DNA of 64,000 nt from Stenotrophomonas rhizophila. GTDB taxonomy: Bacteria > Pseudomonadota > Gammaproteobacteria > Xanthomonadales > Xanthomonadaceae. Positions 55,017 to 64,000 of the stretch are shown piece by piece (within the stretch, counting starts at the first letter, position 1; each line of letters starts with the position of its first letter). Location of the stretch: positions 989,501 through 1,053,500 of the forward strand of contig NZ_CP016294.1 in assembly GCF_001704155.1 (NCBI RefSeq), in the 5' to 3' direction. The notes under the pieces are model-generated. The model was given only the letters and a program-made list of their open reading frames with translations, did no database searches and was not told the DNA's origin. The position numbers were made by a program, and so were the translations under genes.

Positions 55017-56726
55017 TCAGCCCGCGTGTGCATCCTGCCAGCCATGCAATCGCCCCATCGCCTGCACCTCGGCAGTGAAGTCGCGGGCGAAGGCGGCCAT
55101 GTCGAACAGGCCGGTGTCCGAACGCCGCTGGGCCAGGGTGGCGCGCAGCGCTGCCAGTGCCTGCGGGTTGTTGCCCAGCGCGATGGCGGTCTCCACGAAG
55201 ACGCGGTCGTCGGCAGCGTTCATCGCCGGCAGCTGCAGGTGATCGTTGAGCGAACCGGCCACGCGCGAAGCGAACGTCGCGCCCGGGCAGGTCAGCACCG
55301 GGCAGCCGGCCCACAGTGCATCGGATGCGGTGGTGTGCGCGTTGTACGGGTGCGTGTCCAGGAACAGGTCCGCCTGCTGGTAGCGCGCCAGGTAGGTCGG
55401 GTGCGGCAGCTTGGGCATGAACACCAGCCGCGCCGGATCCAGCCCCGCCTCGCGCGCCGCCGCGCGAAGCCGCGCATCGGCATTGCCCGGCCCGGACAGC
55501 AGCCACAACACGCTGCCCGGCACGCCCTGCAGCACCGCGAACGCGCGGCGCATGCTGCGCGGGTTGAGCTTGTAACTGTTGTTGAAGCAGCAGAACACCA
55601 CGCCCTGCGCGGGCAGGCCACAGGCCTCGCGGCCCGGCGCCGGCTCCAGCACGCGGGTATTGTCCGAGGGCTGGAACGCGCGGGGCAGCCGCCGGACCTG
55701 TTCGCTGAAGGCCGGCGTCAGCGCGGCGGGCAGCACGTAGTCATCGGCCAGCACGTAGTCGATCCACGCCGCGCCCGACGTGCCCGGATACGCCAGCCAG
55801 TTCACCTGCACCGGGCCCGGGCGCATCGCCAGTACCGCCGGCGCGCCACCGCCGCCCCAGCCACGCAGATCGAACAGCACATCGATGCCGGTCGCGCGGA
55901 TTTGCGCGGCGATCGCCGCGTGCGGCAGGCTCGACACGTCATGCAGTGCGGTGGCAGCGGCCTGCAGGCGCGCGCGGATCGCGCTGCCATCATCGGCGTT
56001 GAGGGCAAACAGATGCAGCTCCAGCGCGCCGAGCGCACGCAGCTGCTCGAACAGCGCCACGGTCAGCAGCCCGGTCGGGTGCGCGCCGAAGCCATTGGAA
56101 AGGAAACCCACGCGCAGCTGCCCCGCGCGGCGGACCTGCGCGGGCGGCAGCGCACGCAGTCCCTCGGCGATGCCCGCAGCGCGCTGCCGCGCACACGCCA
56201 GCTGCTCGGCGGCGCTGGCGTCTTCGCTGAGGAAGGCGAACGGCTCCACTACCGCCGCGCCTTGCGCCACGGCCTGGCGCACCTGCTGGGACAGCGGTTC
56301 GAGTTCGCGCCAGTCGCACAGCCGGCGTTGCCAGTTGAGCAGCTGGGCGGTGATGTAAGGCTCGCCGGGCAGCAGCCGATGCGCCTGGCGGTAGGCATCG
56401 GCAGCGGCTTCGGGCTGGCCGGCGTCTTCCAGCGCGTGGCCCAGCCACAGCGCGATGCCGGGGTGCTCCGGGACCAGGTTGGCGGCCTGGCGCAGCAGCG
56501 TGGCTGCTTCGCCATGGCGGCCCTGCATCCAGCGCGCGCGGCCCAGCCGGGCCAGCGCTTCGGGGTGGCCGGGGCGCAGTTGCAACGCGCGTGTAGCGGC
56601 ATGATCGCCGGCAGCGGTGTCACCGGCCTCAAGCTCGGCGTCGGCCAGCATCACCCAGGCGATGAAGTCCTGCGGCTGGCGCTGCACTGCGCTGCGCAGC
56701 TGCTCGCGCTGCGGGTCCATGCTCAC
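55017..56726 (-). CDS. O-GlcNAc-transferase-like GT41 glycosyltransferase with TPR domain
   Basis: 569 residues. N-terminal TPR helices (about 1-150) lead into a GT41 catalytic region: [12 protein letters not shown] with the likely base His near 217, [45 protein letters not shown], and the UDP-binding [19 protein letters not shown]. Length and layout agree closely with the crystallised Xanthomonas campestris OGT homologue (568 residues). The acceptor protein is unknown. The start is GTG (GTGA overlap with prfA) or an ATG two codons later. Confidence 0.9.
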   Translation of the reverse strand: MSMDPQREQLRSAVQRQPQDFIAWVMLADAELEAGDTAAGDHAATRALQLRPGHPEALARLGRARWMQGRHGEAATLLRQAANLVPEHPGIALWLGHALEDAGQPEAAADAYRQAHRLLPGEPYITAQLLNWQRRLCDWRELEPLSQQVRQAVAQGAAVVEPFAFLSEDASAAEQLACARQRAAGIAEGLRALPPAQVRRAGQLRVGFLSNGFGAHPTGLLTVALFEQLRALGALELHLFALNADDGSAIRARLQAAATALHDVSSLPHAAIAAQIRATGIDVLFDLRGWGGGGAPAVLAMRPGPVQVNWLAYPGTSGAAWIDYVLADDYVLPAALTPAFSEQVRRLPRAFQPSDNTRVLEPAPGREACGLPAQGVVFCCFNNSYKLNPRSMRRAFAVLQGVPGSVLWLLSGPGNADARLRAAAREAGLDPARLVFMPKLPHPTYLARYQQADLFLDTHPYNAHTTASDALWAGCPVLTCPGATFASRVAGSLNDHLQLPAMNAADDRVFVETAIALGNNPQALAALRATLAQRRSDTGLFDMAAFARDFTAEVQAMGRLHGWQDAHAG

Positions 56727-57808
56727 GCGCCGGCGGACAGCTGGGCCAGTTCATCGGCCTGGTGTTCGTGGATCAGCCGCTCCACCAGCGTATCCATCTC
56801 ACCGGCGATGATGTTGGGCAGGTCGTACAGGGTCAGCCCTTCCACCCGGTGGTCGGTGATCCGGCCCTGCGGGAAGCTGTAGGTGCGGATGCGCTGGCTG
56901 CGGTCGCCGCTGCCGACCTGCAGCCGGCGGCTTTCGGCGGTGGCGGCCGCCTGCTTGCTGCGCTCGGCATCGAGCAGCTGCGCCTTCAGGCGCTTCATCG
57001 CCTTGTCGCGGTTGGCGTGCTGGCTGCGCTCGGTCTGGCATTCCACCACCACGCCGCTGGGCACGTGGGTGATGCGGATGGCCGATTCGGTCTTGTTGAC
57101 GTGCTGGCCACCGGCGCCGGACGAGCGGAACGTATCCACCCGCAGGTCGGCCGGGTTGATGACGATCTCATCGACCTCGTCGGCTTCGGGAATGATCGCC
57201 ACCGTGGCCGCCGAGGTGTGGATGCGGCCCTGCGACTCGGTGGCCGGCACGCGCTGCACGCGGTGCGTGCCGGATTCGAACTTGAGCTTGGAATAGGCGC
57301 CGCGCCCGACCACGCGCGCCACGATCTCCTTGTAGCCGCCATGCTCGCCGGGGCTGTCCGATTCGATCTCGACCTTCCAGCCCTGGCGTTCGGCATAGCG
57401 CGCGTACATGCGGAACAGGTCGCCGGCGAAGATCGCCGCCTCGTCGCCGCCGGTGCCGGCGCGCACTTCCAGGAACAGGTTGCCGTCGTCGCGCGGATCG
57501 CGCGGCACCAGCAGCAGCGCCAGGTCATGGTCCAGCTGCTGCAGGCGTTCCTGCGCGGCGGTGATTTCCTCCTCGGCCAGCTCGCGCAGGTCCGGGTCGG
57601 CACGCATCGCTTCGGCGGCGGCCAGGTCGGCCAACGCCCGCGCTTCATCGGCCAGCGCGGTGGCGATCGGCTGCAGCTGGGCGAATTCACGTGAAAAATT
57701 GCGGAAGCGCTCGTTGTCGCCGACCACGTCCGGGTCGGCCAGCAGGCGTTCAAGTTCTTCGCGGCGTTCGGCCAGCGCTTCCAGCTTACGGCGCAGGGTC
57801 GGCGTCAT
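56723..57808 (-). CDS. prfA: Peptide chain release factor 1
   Basis: 361 residues. The GGQ loop is [15 protein letters not shown] and the codon-recognition tripeptide region is [19 protein letters not shown]. It ends translation at UAA and UAG; the GGQ glutamine is a substrate of PrmC (31078). It overlaps hemA by 23 bp and the GT41 gene by 4 bp, forming hemA-prfA-GT41. In many bacteria prmC follows prfA; here the GT41 gene takes that place. Confidence 0.97.
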   Translation of the reverse strand: MTPTLRRKLEALAERREELERLLADPDVVGDNERFRNFSREFAQLQPIATALADEARALADLAAAEAMRADPDLRELAEEEITAAQERLQQLDHDLALLLVPRDPRDDGNLFLEVRAGTGGDEAAIFAGDLFRMYARYAERQGWKVEIESDSPGEHGGYKEIVARVVGRGAYSKLKFESGTHRVQRVPATESQGRIHTSAATVAIIPEADEVDEIVINPADLRVDTFRSSGAGGQHVNKTESAIRITHVPSGVVVECQTERSQHANRDKAMKRLKAQLLDAERSKQAAATAESRRLQVGSGDRSQRIRTYSFPQGRITDHRVEGLTLYDLPNIIAGEMDTLVERLIHEHQADELAQLSAGA

Positions 57809-59069
57809 CGTTGCTCACGGCAGGGTGTTGGTAGCCCGGCTTGGCCGGGAACAGGCGCTCGGCGGCGCGGGTCAATTCAGTATCGCCGCTGAGCGCGGCC
57901 GCACGCAGCGCGGCGGTCGGCGGGTGCAGCAGGCGGTTGGTCAGGCCATGCGCAAGCAGCTCCAGCACTTCCTCCGGCGATTTGCCGTGGGCCAGCTGCT
58001 GGCGCGCCTTGTCCAGCATTTCGACCCGGGTGGCTTCGCCGTACGCGCGCAGCTGGCGCAGCGGCGCCTGGTGCGCATTGGCCTGCAGGGTCTCGACGAA
58101 CCGCGATACCTGCAGCTCGATGATGGCTTCGGCTTCGGCGGCCGCCTCACGCCGGCTGCGGCGGTTGTCCTCCACCGCGCGCTCCAGGTCGTCGACCGTG
58201 TACAGGAAGGCATCCTGCAGCTCGCCCACCCCGGTTTCGATATCGCGCGGCACCGCCAGGTCGAACAGCAGCATCGGCTTGTGCTTTCGCGAGCGCAGCG
58301 CCGCGGCGATCTGCGACTTGGTGATCACCGGCTCGCGCGCGGCGGTGGCCGAAAACACCACGTCGGCTTCGCCCAGGTGGCGTTCCAGCTCGGTCAGCGG
58401 CAGCGCCACGCCGCCATGGCGGGTGGCCAGCTCCTGCGCGTGCGCCAGGGTGCGGTTGGCGATGAGCAGCCGGCGTACGCGGCCTTCGCTGAGGTGACGG
58501 GCGGCCAGTTCGATGGTTTCGCCGGCGCCCACCAGCAGCACGGTGGAGTCTTCCAGCCGCGCGAAGGAGTTCTGCGCCAGGCGCACTGCGGTGGAGGCCA
58601 CCGAGATCGGGTTGGCGCCCACGCGGGTATCGGTGCGCGCGCGCTTGGCCACCGAGAAGGTCTGCTGGAACAAGCGATCCAGGCGCTGGCCGAGCAGGCC
58701 ATGGTCGCGCGCGGTCGCCCAGGCATCCTTCACCTGGCCCAGGATCTGGGGCTCACCCAGCACCATCGAGTCCAGCCCGGTGGCGACCCGGAACAGGTGG
58801 CGCACCGCATCGGCATCGGCATGCTGGTACAGGTAACCGTGCAGCTGCCCGGCGTGCGACTCCAGCCACTGCGCCAGCGCCTCGCCCGATTCGGCCACGG
58901 CATACAGCTCCGTGCGGTTGCAGGTGGACAGCAGCACCGCCTCGGCCACCTGTGGGGTATCGCGCAGCGACGCCAATGCCTGGGGCAGGGCGTCGCCGCC
59001 AAAGGACGCGCGTTCGCGCAGTTCCACTGGCGCGGTCTGGTGATTCAGTCCGAGCACCCACAGGGTCAT
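57786..59069 (-). CDS. hemA: Glutamyl-tRNA reductase
   Basis: 427 residues. The catalytic cysteine is in [13 protein letters not shown] (about residue 50), and the NADPH-binding region [16 protein letters not shown] lies near residue 185, followed by the dimerisation helices. It reduces Glu-tRNA to glutamate-1-semialdehyde, the first committed step of heme and siroheme synthesis. Divergent from the TPR-lolB-ispE operon; the 64-bp gap must hold both promoters. Confidence 0.96.
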   Translation of the reverse strand: MTLWVLGLNHQTAPVELRERASFGGDALPQALASLRDTPQVAEAVLLSTCNRTELYAVAESGEALAQWLESHAGQLHGYLYQHADADAVRHLFRVATGLDSMVLGEPQILGQVKDAWATARDHGLLGQRLDRLFQQTFSVAKRARTDTRVGANPISVASTAVRLAQNSFARLEDSTVLLVGAGETIELAARHLSEGRVRRLLIANRTLAHAQELATRHGGVALPLTELERHLGEADVVFSATAAREPVITKSQIAAALRSRKHKPMLLFDLAVPRDIETGVGELQDAFLYTVDDLERAVEDNRRSRREAAAEAEAIIELQVSRFVETLQANAHQAPLRQLRAYGEATRVEMLDKARQQLAHGKSPEEVLELLAHGLTNRLLHPPTAALRAAALSGDTELTRAAERLFPAKPGYQHPAVSNDDADPAP

Positions 59070-59133
59070 TGTTCAGTTGCTTGCGATAAGCTGCTGGCCA
59101 TTCAAGTCGTCATTTTAAGGCCAGAAGCCCCCG

Positions 59134-60819
59134 ATGCCCGCATTGATTCGCATCTCCAGCGTTCTGCTGCTGTCCCTGTTCACCGCCAGCGCCCTGGCGG
59201 CGGCCCCGGCTGCACCGGCTGGCAAGGCCGGAACGGCCGAACCGGCGTCGCTGACCCCGGTCATGGCCGGTGAGTTCGCGCTGCAGGCCGGCAAGCTGCC
59301 CGAGGCCGCGCGCTGGTACCTGGAGGCCGCCGAGGCGGGCCGTGACGACGCCGGCCTGGCCGAGCGCGCCACCCGGATCGCCATGCTCGCCGACGATGAC
59401 AAGCGCGCCACCCGCGCGTTGGCCCTGTGGGAGAAGCGTGCGCCCCGTTCGTTGTCCATGCGCAGCGCTGCGGCCGCGCTGGACCTGCGCAAGGGCGATG
59501 TGAAGGGCGCGCGGACCGAGCTGGCCAGCCTGCTGCGTGACCCGGACCCGCGCGGCTGGAAGTTCGCACTGGCCGCGCTGGTCGGTGGGGGCCGCGACCC
59601 GGCCGCCGCCGCCGATGTGCTGGGCCGGCTGGTCGACGACAACGCCATCCCCAACCAGCTCGAGCCCTGGCAGGAATTCGGCCGGCTGGCCATGCGCATG
59701 GACCGGCCCGAGCTGGCCCGGCGCATGGTCGATGAAGTGGTGCGCCGCTTCCCCGGTGAGCCGCGCGTGGCGCTGCTCAATGCCAGCCTGATGTTCCAGG
59801 CCGGCAAGACCGACGACGCGCTGGCGGCGCTGCATTCGGTGGAGCCGCGCACCGCCGAAGACCCGGAGCTGCGCAATGCCGTGGCCATCGCCTACGACGC
59901 CATGGGCGATGCGACATCGGCCGAGCGCGTGCTCGCGGTCGGTCCGCAGAACGTGCAGACCTGGGGCATGCGCGCCTCGCTGCTGGCCAAGCAGAAGGAC
60001 GATGTGGCGCTGCTGGCGCTGTATACCGATCTCTCGAAGCAGGCGACCAAGCCGGATCCGGCGCAGCGCCTGCTGCTGGGCAAGATCGCCGAATACCTCA
60101 AACGCCATGCCGAAGCGGTGGACTGGTACCTCAGCGTGCCGGGCGGCGAAGAGCGCGCCGAAGCGCGCCTGCGTGCGGCCAGCGCCCAGTACGAACTGGG
60201 CCAGACCGACAAGGCCTTTGCCGGGGTGCACGCGATCCAGTCCGACGCCATGATCGACGACGAAGCGCGGCGCGATGCCTACCTGCTCGAAGCCGAGCTG
60301 CGCCAGCGGGGCGATGACCTGCCGGGTGAGCTGGACGCGCTGGCCCGGGGCCTGGCCGCCTACCCGGACGAGAACGCGCTGCTGTATGCCCGCGCGCTGG
60401 CCTGGGAGCGCCGCGATGACGTGCCGCGCGCCGAAGCGGACCTGCGCAAGATCCTGGTGACCGAGCCGGAGAACGTGGCCGCGCTCAATGCGCTGGGCTA
60501 CACCCTGGCCGACCGCACCACGCGCTACCAGGAAGCATTGGAGCTGATCGACCGTGCCCGTGTGGCCGAGCCGGACAACGCCGCCATCGTCGACAGCTAC
60601 GGCTGGGTGCTCTATCGCCTGGGCCGCAACGAAGAAGCGCTGGTGCAGCTGCGCCGCGCGTGGACGCTGGCCAAGGACCCGGAAATCGCCGCGCATGTGG
60701 GTGAGGTGCTGTGGGTACTCGGCCGCAAGGACGAGGCCCGCCGTTTCTTCGATGAAGCACGCAAGCTCGACCCGGAAAACCGTGCGCTGCAGCGCGTGAT
60801 CGAGAAATACGGCGTATGA
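59134..60819 (+). CDS. Periplasmic TPR-repeat protein upstream of lolB
   Basis: 561 residues with a signal peptide ([16 protein letters not shown]). Multiple TPR-like helix pairs run from about residue 45 to the end; the clearest are [28 protein letters not shown] and [27 protein letters not shown]. Such TPR proteins often precede lolB in gammaproteobacteria, suggesting a role in envelope assembly. It overlaps lolB by ATGA. Confidence 0.85.
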   Translation: MPALIRISSVLLLSLFTASALAAAPAAPAGKAGTAEPASLTPVMAGEFALQAGKLPEAARWYLEAAEAGRDDAGLAERATRIAMLADDDKRATRALALWEKRAPRSLSMRSAAAALDLRKGDVKGARTELASLLRDPDPRGWKFALAALVGGGRDPAAAADVLGRLVDDNAIPNQLEPWQEFGRLAMRMDRPELARRMVDEVVRRFPGEPRVALLNASLMFQAGKTDDALAALHSVEPRTAEDPELRNAVAIAYDAMGDATSAERVLAVGPQNVQTWGMRASLLAKQKDDVALLALYTDLSKQATKPDPAQRLLLGKIAEYLKRHAEAVDWYLSVPGGEERAEARLRAASAQYELGQTDKAFAGVHAIQSDAMIDDEARRDAYLLEAELRQRGDDLPGELDALARGLAAYPDENALLYARALAWERRDDVPRAEADLRKILVTEPENVAALNALGYTLADRTTRYQEALELIDRARVAEPDNAAIVDSYGWVLYRLGRNEEALVQLRRAWTLAKDPEIAAHVGEVLWVLGRKDEARRFFDEARKLDPENRALQRVIEKYGV

Positions 60820-61475
60820 ACCTGATTCCCGTGAAGGCCGCCCTGGCGGCGGTCCTGGCCGTGTCGTTGTCGGCCTGCGTGTCACTGGACACGCGCAAGG
60901 CCCCGGCCGCCCCCGATGTGGTGACCACCGTGAGCACCGAAGCGCAGCAGGCAGAGGCCGCGCGCGTGGACGCGCTGCGCGCACAGCCGGCGTGGTCGTT
61001 CCAGGGCCGGGTCGCGGTCAGCAAGGGGCGCAACGGCGGCAGTGGTCGCATCGACTGGCAGCAGCAGGCGCGGCAATACGTGGTGTCACTCAGCGCGCCG
61101 GTCACCCGGCAGAGCTGGACCTTGAGCGGCGACAGCGAAAACCGCAGCGGGCGCCTGGACGGCGTGGACGGTGGGCCCCGCCAGGGCGAGGATGCGCAGC
61201 AGGTGCTGCTGGAGGCCACCGGCTGGGATATCCCGGTCAACCAGTTGCCGGACTGGGTGCGCGGCCTGGTCGCCGAAGGGGCCGGTGCCGAGCAGATCGA
61301 TCGGGACGCCGAAGGCCGGCCGCGCCGCGTCCGCCAGATGGGCTGGGACATCCAATTCCTGGACTGGTACCCGGCCGAAGGCGACCGCCCCGTGCTGCCG
61401 CGGCGGATCGAGGCGGTCAATGGCGACGCCAAGGTGCGCCTGCTGGTCGACGGCTGGGTGCTCGGCAGCCCATGA
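60816..61475 (+). CDS. lolB: Outer-membrane lipoprotein receptor LolB
   Basis: 219 residues with lipobox SLSAC (Cys21). The LolB fold is indicated by [26 protein letters not shown], the [16 protein letters not shown] stretch and the late strand [19 protein letters not shown]. It receives lipoproteins from LolA and places them in the outer membrane. It overlaps ispE by ATGA, the conserved lolB-ispE order. Confidence 0.94.
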   Translation: MNLIPVKAALAAVLAVSLSACVSLDTRKAPAAPDVVTTVSTEAQQAEAARVDALRAQPAWSFQGRVAVSKGRNGGSGRIDWQQQARQYVVSLSAPVTRQSWTLSGDSENRSGRLDGVDGGPRQGEDAQQVLLEATGWDIPVNQLPDWVRGLVAEGAGAEQIDRDAEGRPRRVRQMGWDIQFLDWYPAEGDRPVLPRRIEAVNGDAKVRLLVDGWVLGSP

Positions 61476-62341
61476 GCGCGCTGGACCTGAACGCCGGCGG
61501 GCCGTGGTTTCCGGCCCCGGCCAAGCTCAACCTGTTCCTGCACATCACCGGCCGCCGCGCCGACGGCTACCACGAACTGCAGAGCGTGTTCCGGCTGCTG
61601 GACTGGGGCGACCGGGTCAAGCTGCAGGTGCGTGAAGACGGCCAGGTGCGTCGTGTGGGGCCGTCCGTGCCCGGCGTGGCCGAGGCCGATGATCTCGCCG
61701 TGCGTGCTGCGGTTCTCCTGAAAAATCATGCGAACGTCGCGCAAGGTGTGGATATCGCCGTCGAAAAGCGCATTCCTGCCGGTGGCGGTTTTGGTGGGGG
61801 TTCTTCCGATGCGGCGACCGTCCTGGTGGCGTTGAACGCGCTCTGGAAAACGGGTCTGGACGAAGACGCGCTGGCCGGCCTGGGCCTGCAGCTGGGCGCG
61901 GACGTGCCGGTCTTCGTGCGCGGCCGCAACGCCTGGGCCGAAGGCGTGGGGGAACAACTGACCCCGCTGGCGCTGCCGCCGGCCTGGTATGTGATCGCCG
62001 ACCCCGGCGTTCACGTGCCCACGGCTGCACTTTTCGCCAGTCCCGATTTGACGCGCGACGCCCCAGTAGCGAAAATAGCGGACTTCGCTTCCGGGTCTTT
62101 GCTCGGGAATGCGTTCGAGCCGGTACTGCGCCGTCGCGAACCTGCCGTCGAGGCAGTGCTTATCGCGTTGGACAGGATTGGCCGGGCACGACTCACCGGG
62201 TCGGGAAGCGGTTGTTTCGTCGAGTTCGCCACGCGCGCTGCTGCAGAGCAGGGCCTGGCGCGGTTGCCGAAGGAACTGCGGGCATGGGTGGCTGCGGGCG
62301 TGGAGCGCTCGCCACTGCTTGATGTACTCGAGCGTTATTGA
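61472..62341 (+). CDS. ispE: 4-diphosphocytidyl-2-C-methyl-D-erythritol kinase
   Basis: 289 residues. GHMP-kinase motifs: [25 protein letters not shown] at the start, the ATP loop [21 protein letters not shown] and [12 protein letters not shown]. It phosphorylates an intermediate of the MEP isoprenoid pathway, which also feeds the ubiquinone side chain. The tRNA-Gln gene follows 9 bp after the stop, so it may share the transcript. Confidence 0.96.
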   Translation: MSALDLNAGGPWFPAPAKLNLFLHITGRRADGYHELQSVFRLLDWGDRVKLQVREDGQVRRVGPSVPGVAEADDLAVRAAVLLKNHANVAQGVDIAVEKRIPAGGGFGGGSSDAATVLVALNALWKTGLDEDALAGLGLQLGADVPVFVRGRNAWAEGVGEQLTPLALPPAWYVIADPGVHVPTAALFASPDLTRDAPVAKIADFASGSLLGNAFEPVLRRREPAVEAVLIALDRIGRARLTGSGSGCFVEFATRAAAEQGLARLPKELRAWVAAGVERSPLLDVLERY

Positions 62342-62350
62342 TTTTGATGC

Positions 62351-62427
62351 AGGGGCGTCGCCAAGAGGCCCAAGGCACCAGGTTTTGATCCTGGCATTCG
62401 GAGGTTCGAATCCTCCCGCCCCTGCCA
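62351..62427 (+). tRNA. tRNA-Gln (anticodon TTG), CCA encoded
   Basis: The acceptor stem AGGGGCG pairs with CGCCCCT. The anticodon stem CCAGG / CCTGG encloses the loop TTTTGAT, which reads TTG. The T arm GGAGG-TTCGAAT-CCTCC is perfect. The discriminator G and a genomic CCA complete 77 nt. The order ispE, tRNA-Gln, prs, rplY is conserved in related gammaproteobacteria. Confidence 0.96.
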
Positions 62428-62558
62428 CTTGCGGACGCCAACCGCGTTCCATGCGCATGCTGCGCGGACACGGTTGAACGGCCGCGGTGTTGTCACCGCA
62501 GACGTCCTCGGGCGCCGGCGGCAGAGTTCTCCGCCAATCGCTCCCGCCCGAGACCGTC

Positions 62559-63521
62559 ATGATGCAAGATCACCCGAACCTGCTGGTATTTTCCGGCAAC
62601 GCCAACAAGCGCCTTGCGCAGAGCATCTGCAAGGAACTGGGGGTGCGACCGGGAAAGGCGCTGGTGTCGCGCTTCTCCGATGGTGAAGTGCAGGTCGAAA
62701 TCGAAGAGAACGTCCGCAAGCAGGACGTCTTCGTGATCCAGCCGACCTGCGCGCCCAGCGCCGAGAACCTGATGGAACTGCTGGTCCTGATCGATGCGCT
62801 CAAGCGCGCTTCGGTCAACAGTGTCACCGCCGTGGTGCCGTACTTCGGCTACTCGCGCCAGGATCGCCGCATGCGCTCCTCGCGCGTGCCGATCACCGCC
62901 AAGGTAGCCGCCAAGATGTTCAGCGCCGTTGGCGCCGACCGCGTCCTGACGGTGGACCTGCATGCCGACCAGATCCAGGGGTTCTTCGACATGCCGGTGG
63001 ACAACGTGTATGCCTCGCCGCTGCTGCTCGCCGATATCTGGCGCGCCTACGGCACTGAAAACCTGATCGTGGTGTCCCCGGACGTGGGTGGCGTGGTGCG
63101 TGCGCGTGCCGTCGCCAAGCGCCTGGACGATGCCGACCTGGCGATCATCGACAAGCGCCGTCCGCGCGCCAACGTCTCCACCGTGATGAACATCATCGGT
63201 GACGTCGAAGGCAAGACCTGCGTGATGGTCGATGACATCGTCGATACCGCCGGCACCCTGTGTGCGGCCGCCGCAGCGCTGAAGGCGCGTGGCGCCCTCA
63301 AGGTGGCCGCGTACTGCACCCACGCCGTGCTCTCGGGCCCGGCGGTGGACAACATCAACAACTCCCAGCTCGACGAGCTGGTGGTGACCGATACCATCCC
63401 GCTGCGTGAAGAAGCGCGCGTGTGCAGCAAGATCCGCCAGCTCAGCGTGGCGGAAATGCTGGCCGAAACGATGCGCCGCATCGCCTTCGGCGAGTCGGTC
63501 AGCTCGCTGTACGTGGATTGA
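62559..63521 (+). CDS. prs: Ribose-phosphate pyrophosphokinase
   Basis: 320 residues. The PRPP-binding loop [15 protein letters not shown], the metal and substrate site [19 protein letters not shown], and [17 protein letters not shown] are intact. It makes PRPP from ribose-5-phosphate and ATP for nucleotide, histidine and tryptophan synthesis. Two adjacent ATG codons (62559, 62562) are possible starts. A 114-bp gap leads to rplY. Confidence 0.97.
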   Translation: MMQDHPNLLVFSGNANKRLAQSICKELGVRPGKALVSRFSDGEVQVEIEENVRKQDVFVIQPTCAPSAENLMELLVLIDALKRASVNSVTAVVPYFGYSRQDRRMRSSRVPITAKVAAKMFSAVGADRVLTVDLHADQIQGFFDMPVDNVYASPLLLADIWRAYGTENLIVVSPDVGGVVRARAVAKRLDDADLAIIDKRRPRANVSTVMNIIGDVEGKTCVMVDDIVDTAGTLCAAAAALKARGALKVAAYCTHAVLSGPAVDNINNSQLDELVVTDTIPLREEARVCSKIRQLSVAEMLAETMRRIAFGESVSSLYVD

Positions 63522-63635
63522 TTCGTTTTTTTCCTGGCCGCCGGCAACGGCAGCCAGGGCCCCGGGGACGTCTGGTCGCGGACGTGCCCTTCATCGCCAA
63601 GCCACTCCGGCAAGGCAACAACTGGTAGAAGCAAA

Positions 63636-64000
63636 ATGTCGAAGACCCATGAAATCAAGGTCACCAAGCGTGAACTGCAGCGTAAGGGTGCGAGCCGCCG
63701 CCTGCGTCACGCCGGTGTGATCCCGGCCATCGTGTACGGTGGCAACGCCGAACCGGTCGCCATCAGCCTGGACCACAACGCCACCTGGCTGGCCCAGCAG
63801 AACGAGTGGTTCTACTCGTCGATCCTGAGCCTGAACCTGGACGGCCAGATCACCAAGGTGCTGCTGCGTGACATGCAGCGCCACCCGCACAAGCAGCTGA
63901 TCATGCACCTGGATTTCCTGCGCGTGGATGAGAACCAGGCCCTGACTGCTTCGGTGCCGCTGCACTTCCTCAACGAAGACACCTCGCCGGCCGGCAAGGC
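63636..64000 (+). CDS. rplY: 50S ribosomal protein L25/Ctc family, 5' part
   Basis: The first 121 residues before the window ends. THEIKVTKRELQRKGASRRLRHAGVIPAIVYGG is the typical L25 start, followed by the 5S rRNA-binding domain with VLLRDMQRHPHKQLIMHLDFLRV. The sequence continues past 90 residues into VPLHFLNEDTSPAGKA, so it is the long, two-domain (Ctc/TL5) form. It binds 5S rRNA in the large subunit. Confidence 0.95.
   Translation, partial: MSKTHEIKVTKRELQRKGASRRLRHAGVIPAIVYGGNAEPVAISLDHNATWLAQQNEWFYSSILSLNLDGQITKVLLRDMQRHPHKQLIMHLDFLRVDENQALTASVPLHFLNEDTSPAGK

Noticed and set aside
62351..62427. tRNA-Gln as an integration site of a mobile element
   Set aside because: No integrase, no duplicated tRNA 3' end, and the flanking housekeeping order (ispE, prs, rplY) is undisturbed.
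63522..63635. An intrinsic terminator after prs
   Set aside because: A stem near CCTGGC..GCCAGG exists, but the T-run precedes it on the plus strand, so it does not fit a terminator for prs.

Overview
The window is a GC-rich chromosomal segment from a Xanthomonadaceae (Lysobacteraceae) bacterium, most likely Stenotrophomonas. The gene content and order fit this family: lptD-surA-pdxA-rsmA-apaG-apaH, lolB-ispE-tRNA-Gln-prs-rplY, oxyR next to ahpFC, a StmPr1-like secreted subtilase, and a bacterial GT41 O-GlcNAc-transferase-like protein close in length to the characterised Xanthomonas enzyme. Many intergenic hairpins carry the GTAG head typical of Stenotrophomonas SMAG REP sequences. I see no integrase, transposase, prophage, rRNA or CRISPR array.

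Layout. 1-7.5 kb: 3' end of a sensor kinase, an SGNH esterase, dgkA, a TerC-family protein, a LemA/TPM/TPM envelope cluster, then lgt-thyA-(secreted unknown)-folA. 8-15.1 kb (minus): outer-membrane and ribosome-maturation operon lptD to apaH. 15.2-17.3 kb (minus): a B12 cluster of a BtuM-type solitary transporter and a PduO-type adenosyltransferase, followed by an HDAC-like deacetylase. 17.4-19.7 kb: two ubiquinone-type hydroxylases. 19.75-20.75 kb: two small unknown genes with similar upstream regions. 20.8-25.2 kb: rlmM, a nucleoside deaminase, glnS, a DUF2007 gene and msrA. 25.8-30.9 kb (minus): tal, rnk, and the peroxide-defence block oxyR, ahpF, ahpC. 31-38.2 kb: prmC, pip, a LysR/MFS pair, and a nitroreductase-nuclease-NUDIX-amidohydrolase operon. 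38.5-46 kb: a large DUF1631 protein, then a proton-translocating transhydrogenase operon (pnt) split by an oppositely oriented ECF sigma cluster. 46-54 kb: sufT, ilvE, the secreted protease, a short asparaginase-like protein, a WrbA-like quinone reductase, YihY, and a TlpA-like lipoprotein. 54-64 kb: ppk2, the GT41 enzyme, prfA, hemA, a TPR protein, lolB, ispE, tRNA-Gln, prs and the start of rplY.

The most interesting structure is non-coding. Long near-palindromes (about 100 bp, one 194 bp) occur at seven places. Six of them pair up as three composite elements of about 400-450 bp: forward palindrome, SMAG hairpin(s), a conserved spacer, reverse palindrome (7577-8022, 25318-25716, 40927-41334). 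A fourth, partial copy lies at 279-450. Three of the four sit between convergent genes. Arm sequences differ between copies while pairing is kept. A second repeat type, SMAG units with a conserved leader of about 40 bp, forms clusters at 45.8 and 53.8-54.2 kb.

Start codons were chosen from ribosome-binding sites, 4-bp overlaps with upstream genes, and family lengths. All function calls come from reading motifs in the sequence; no database search was run.
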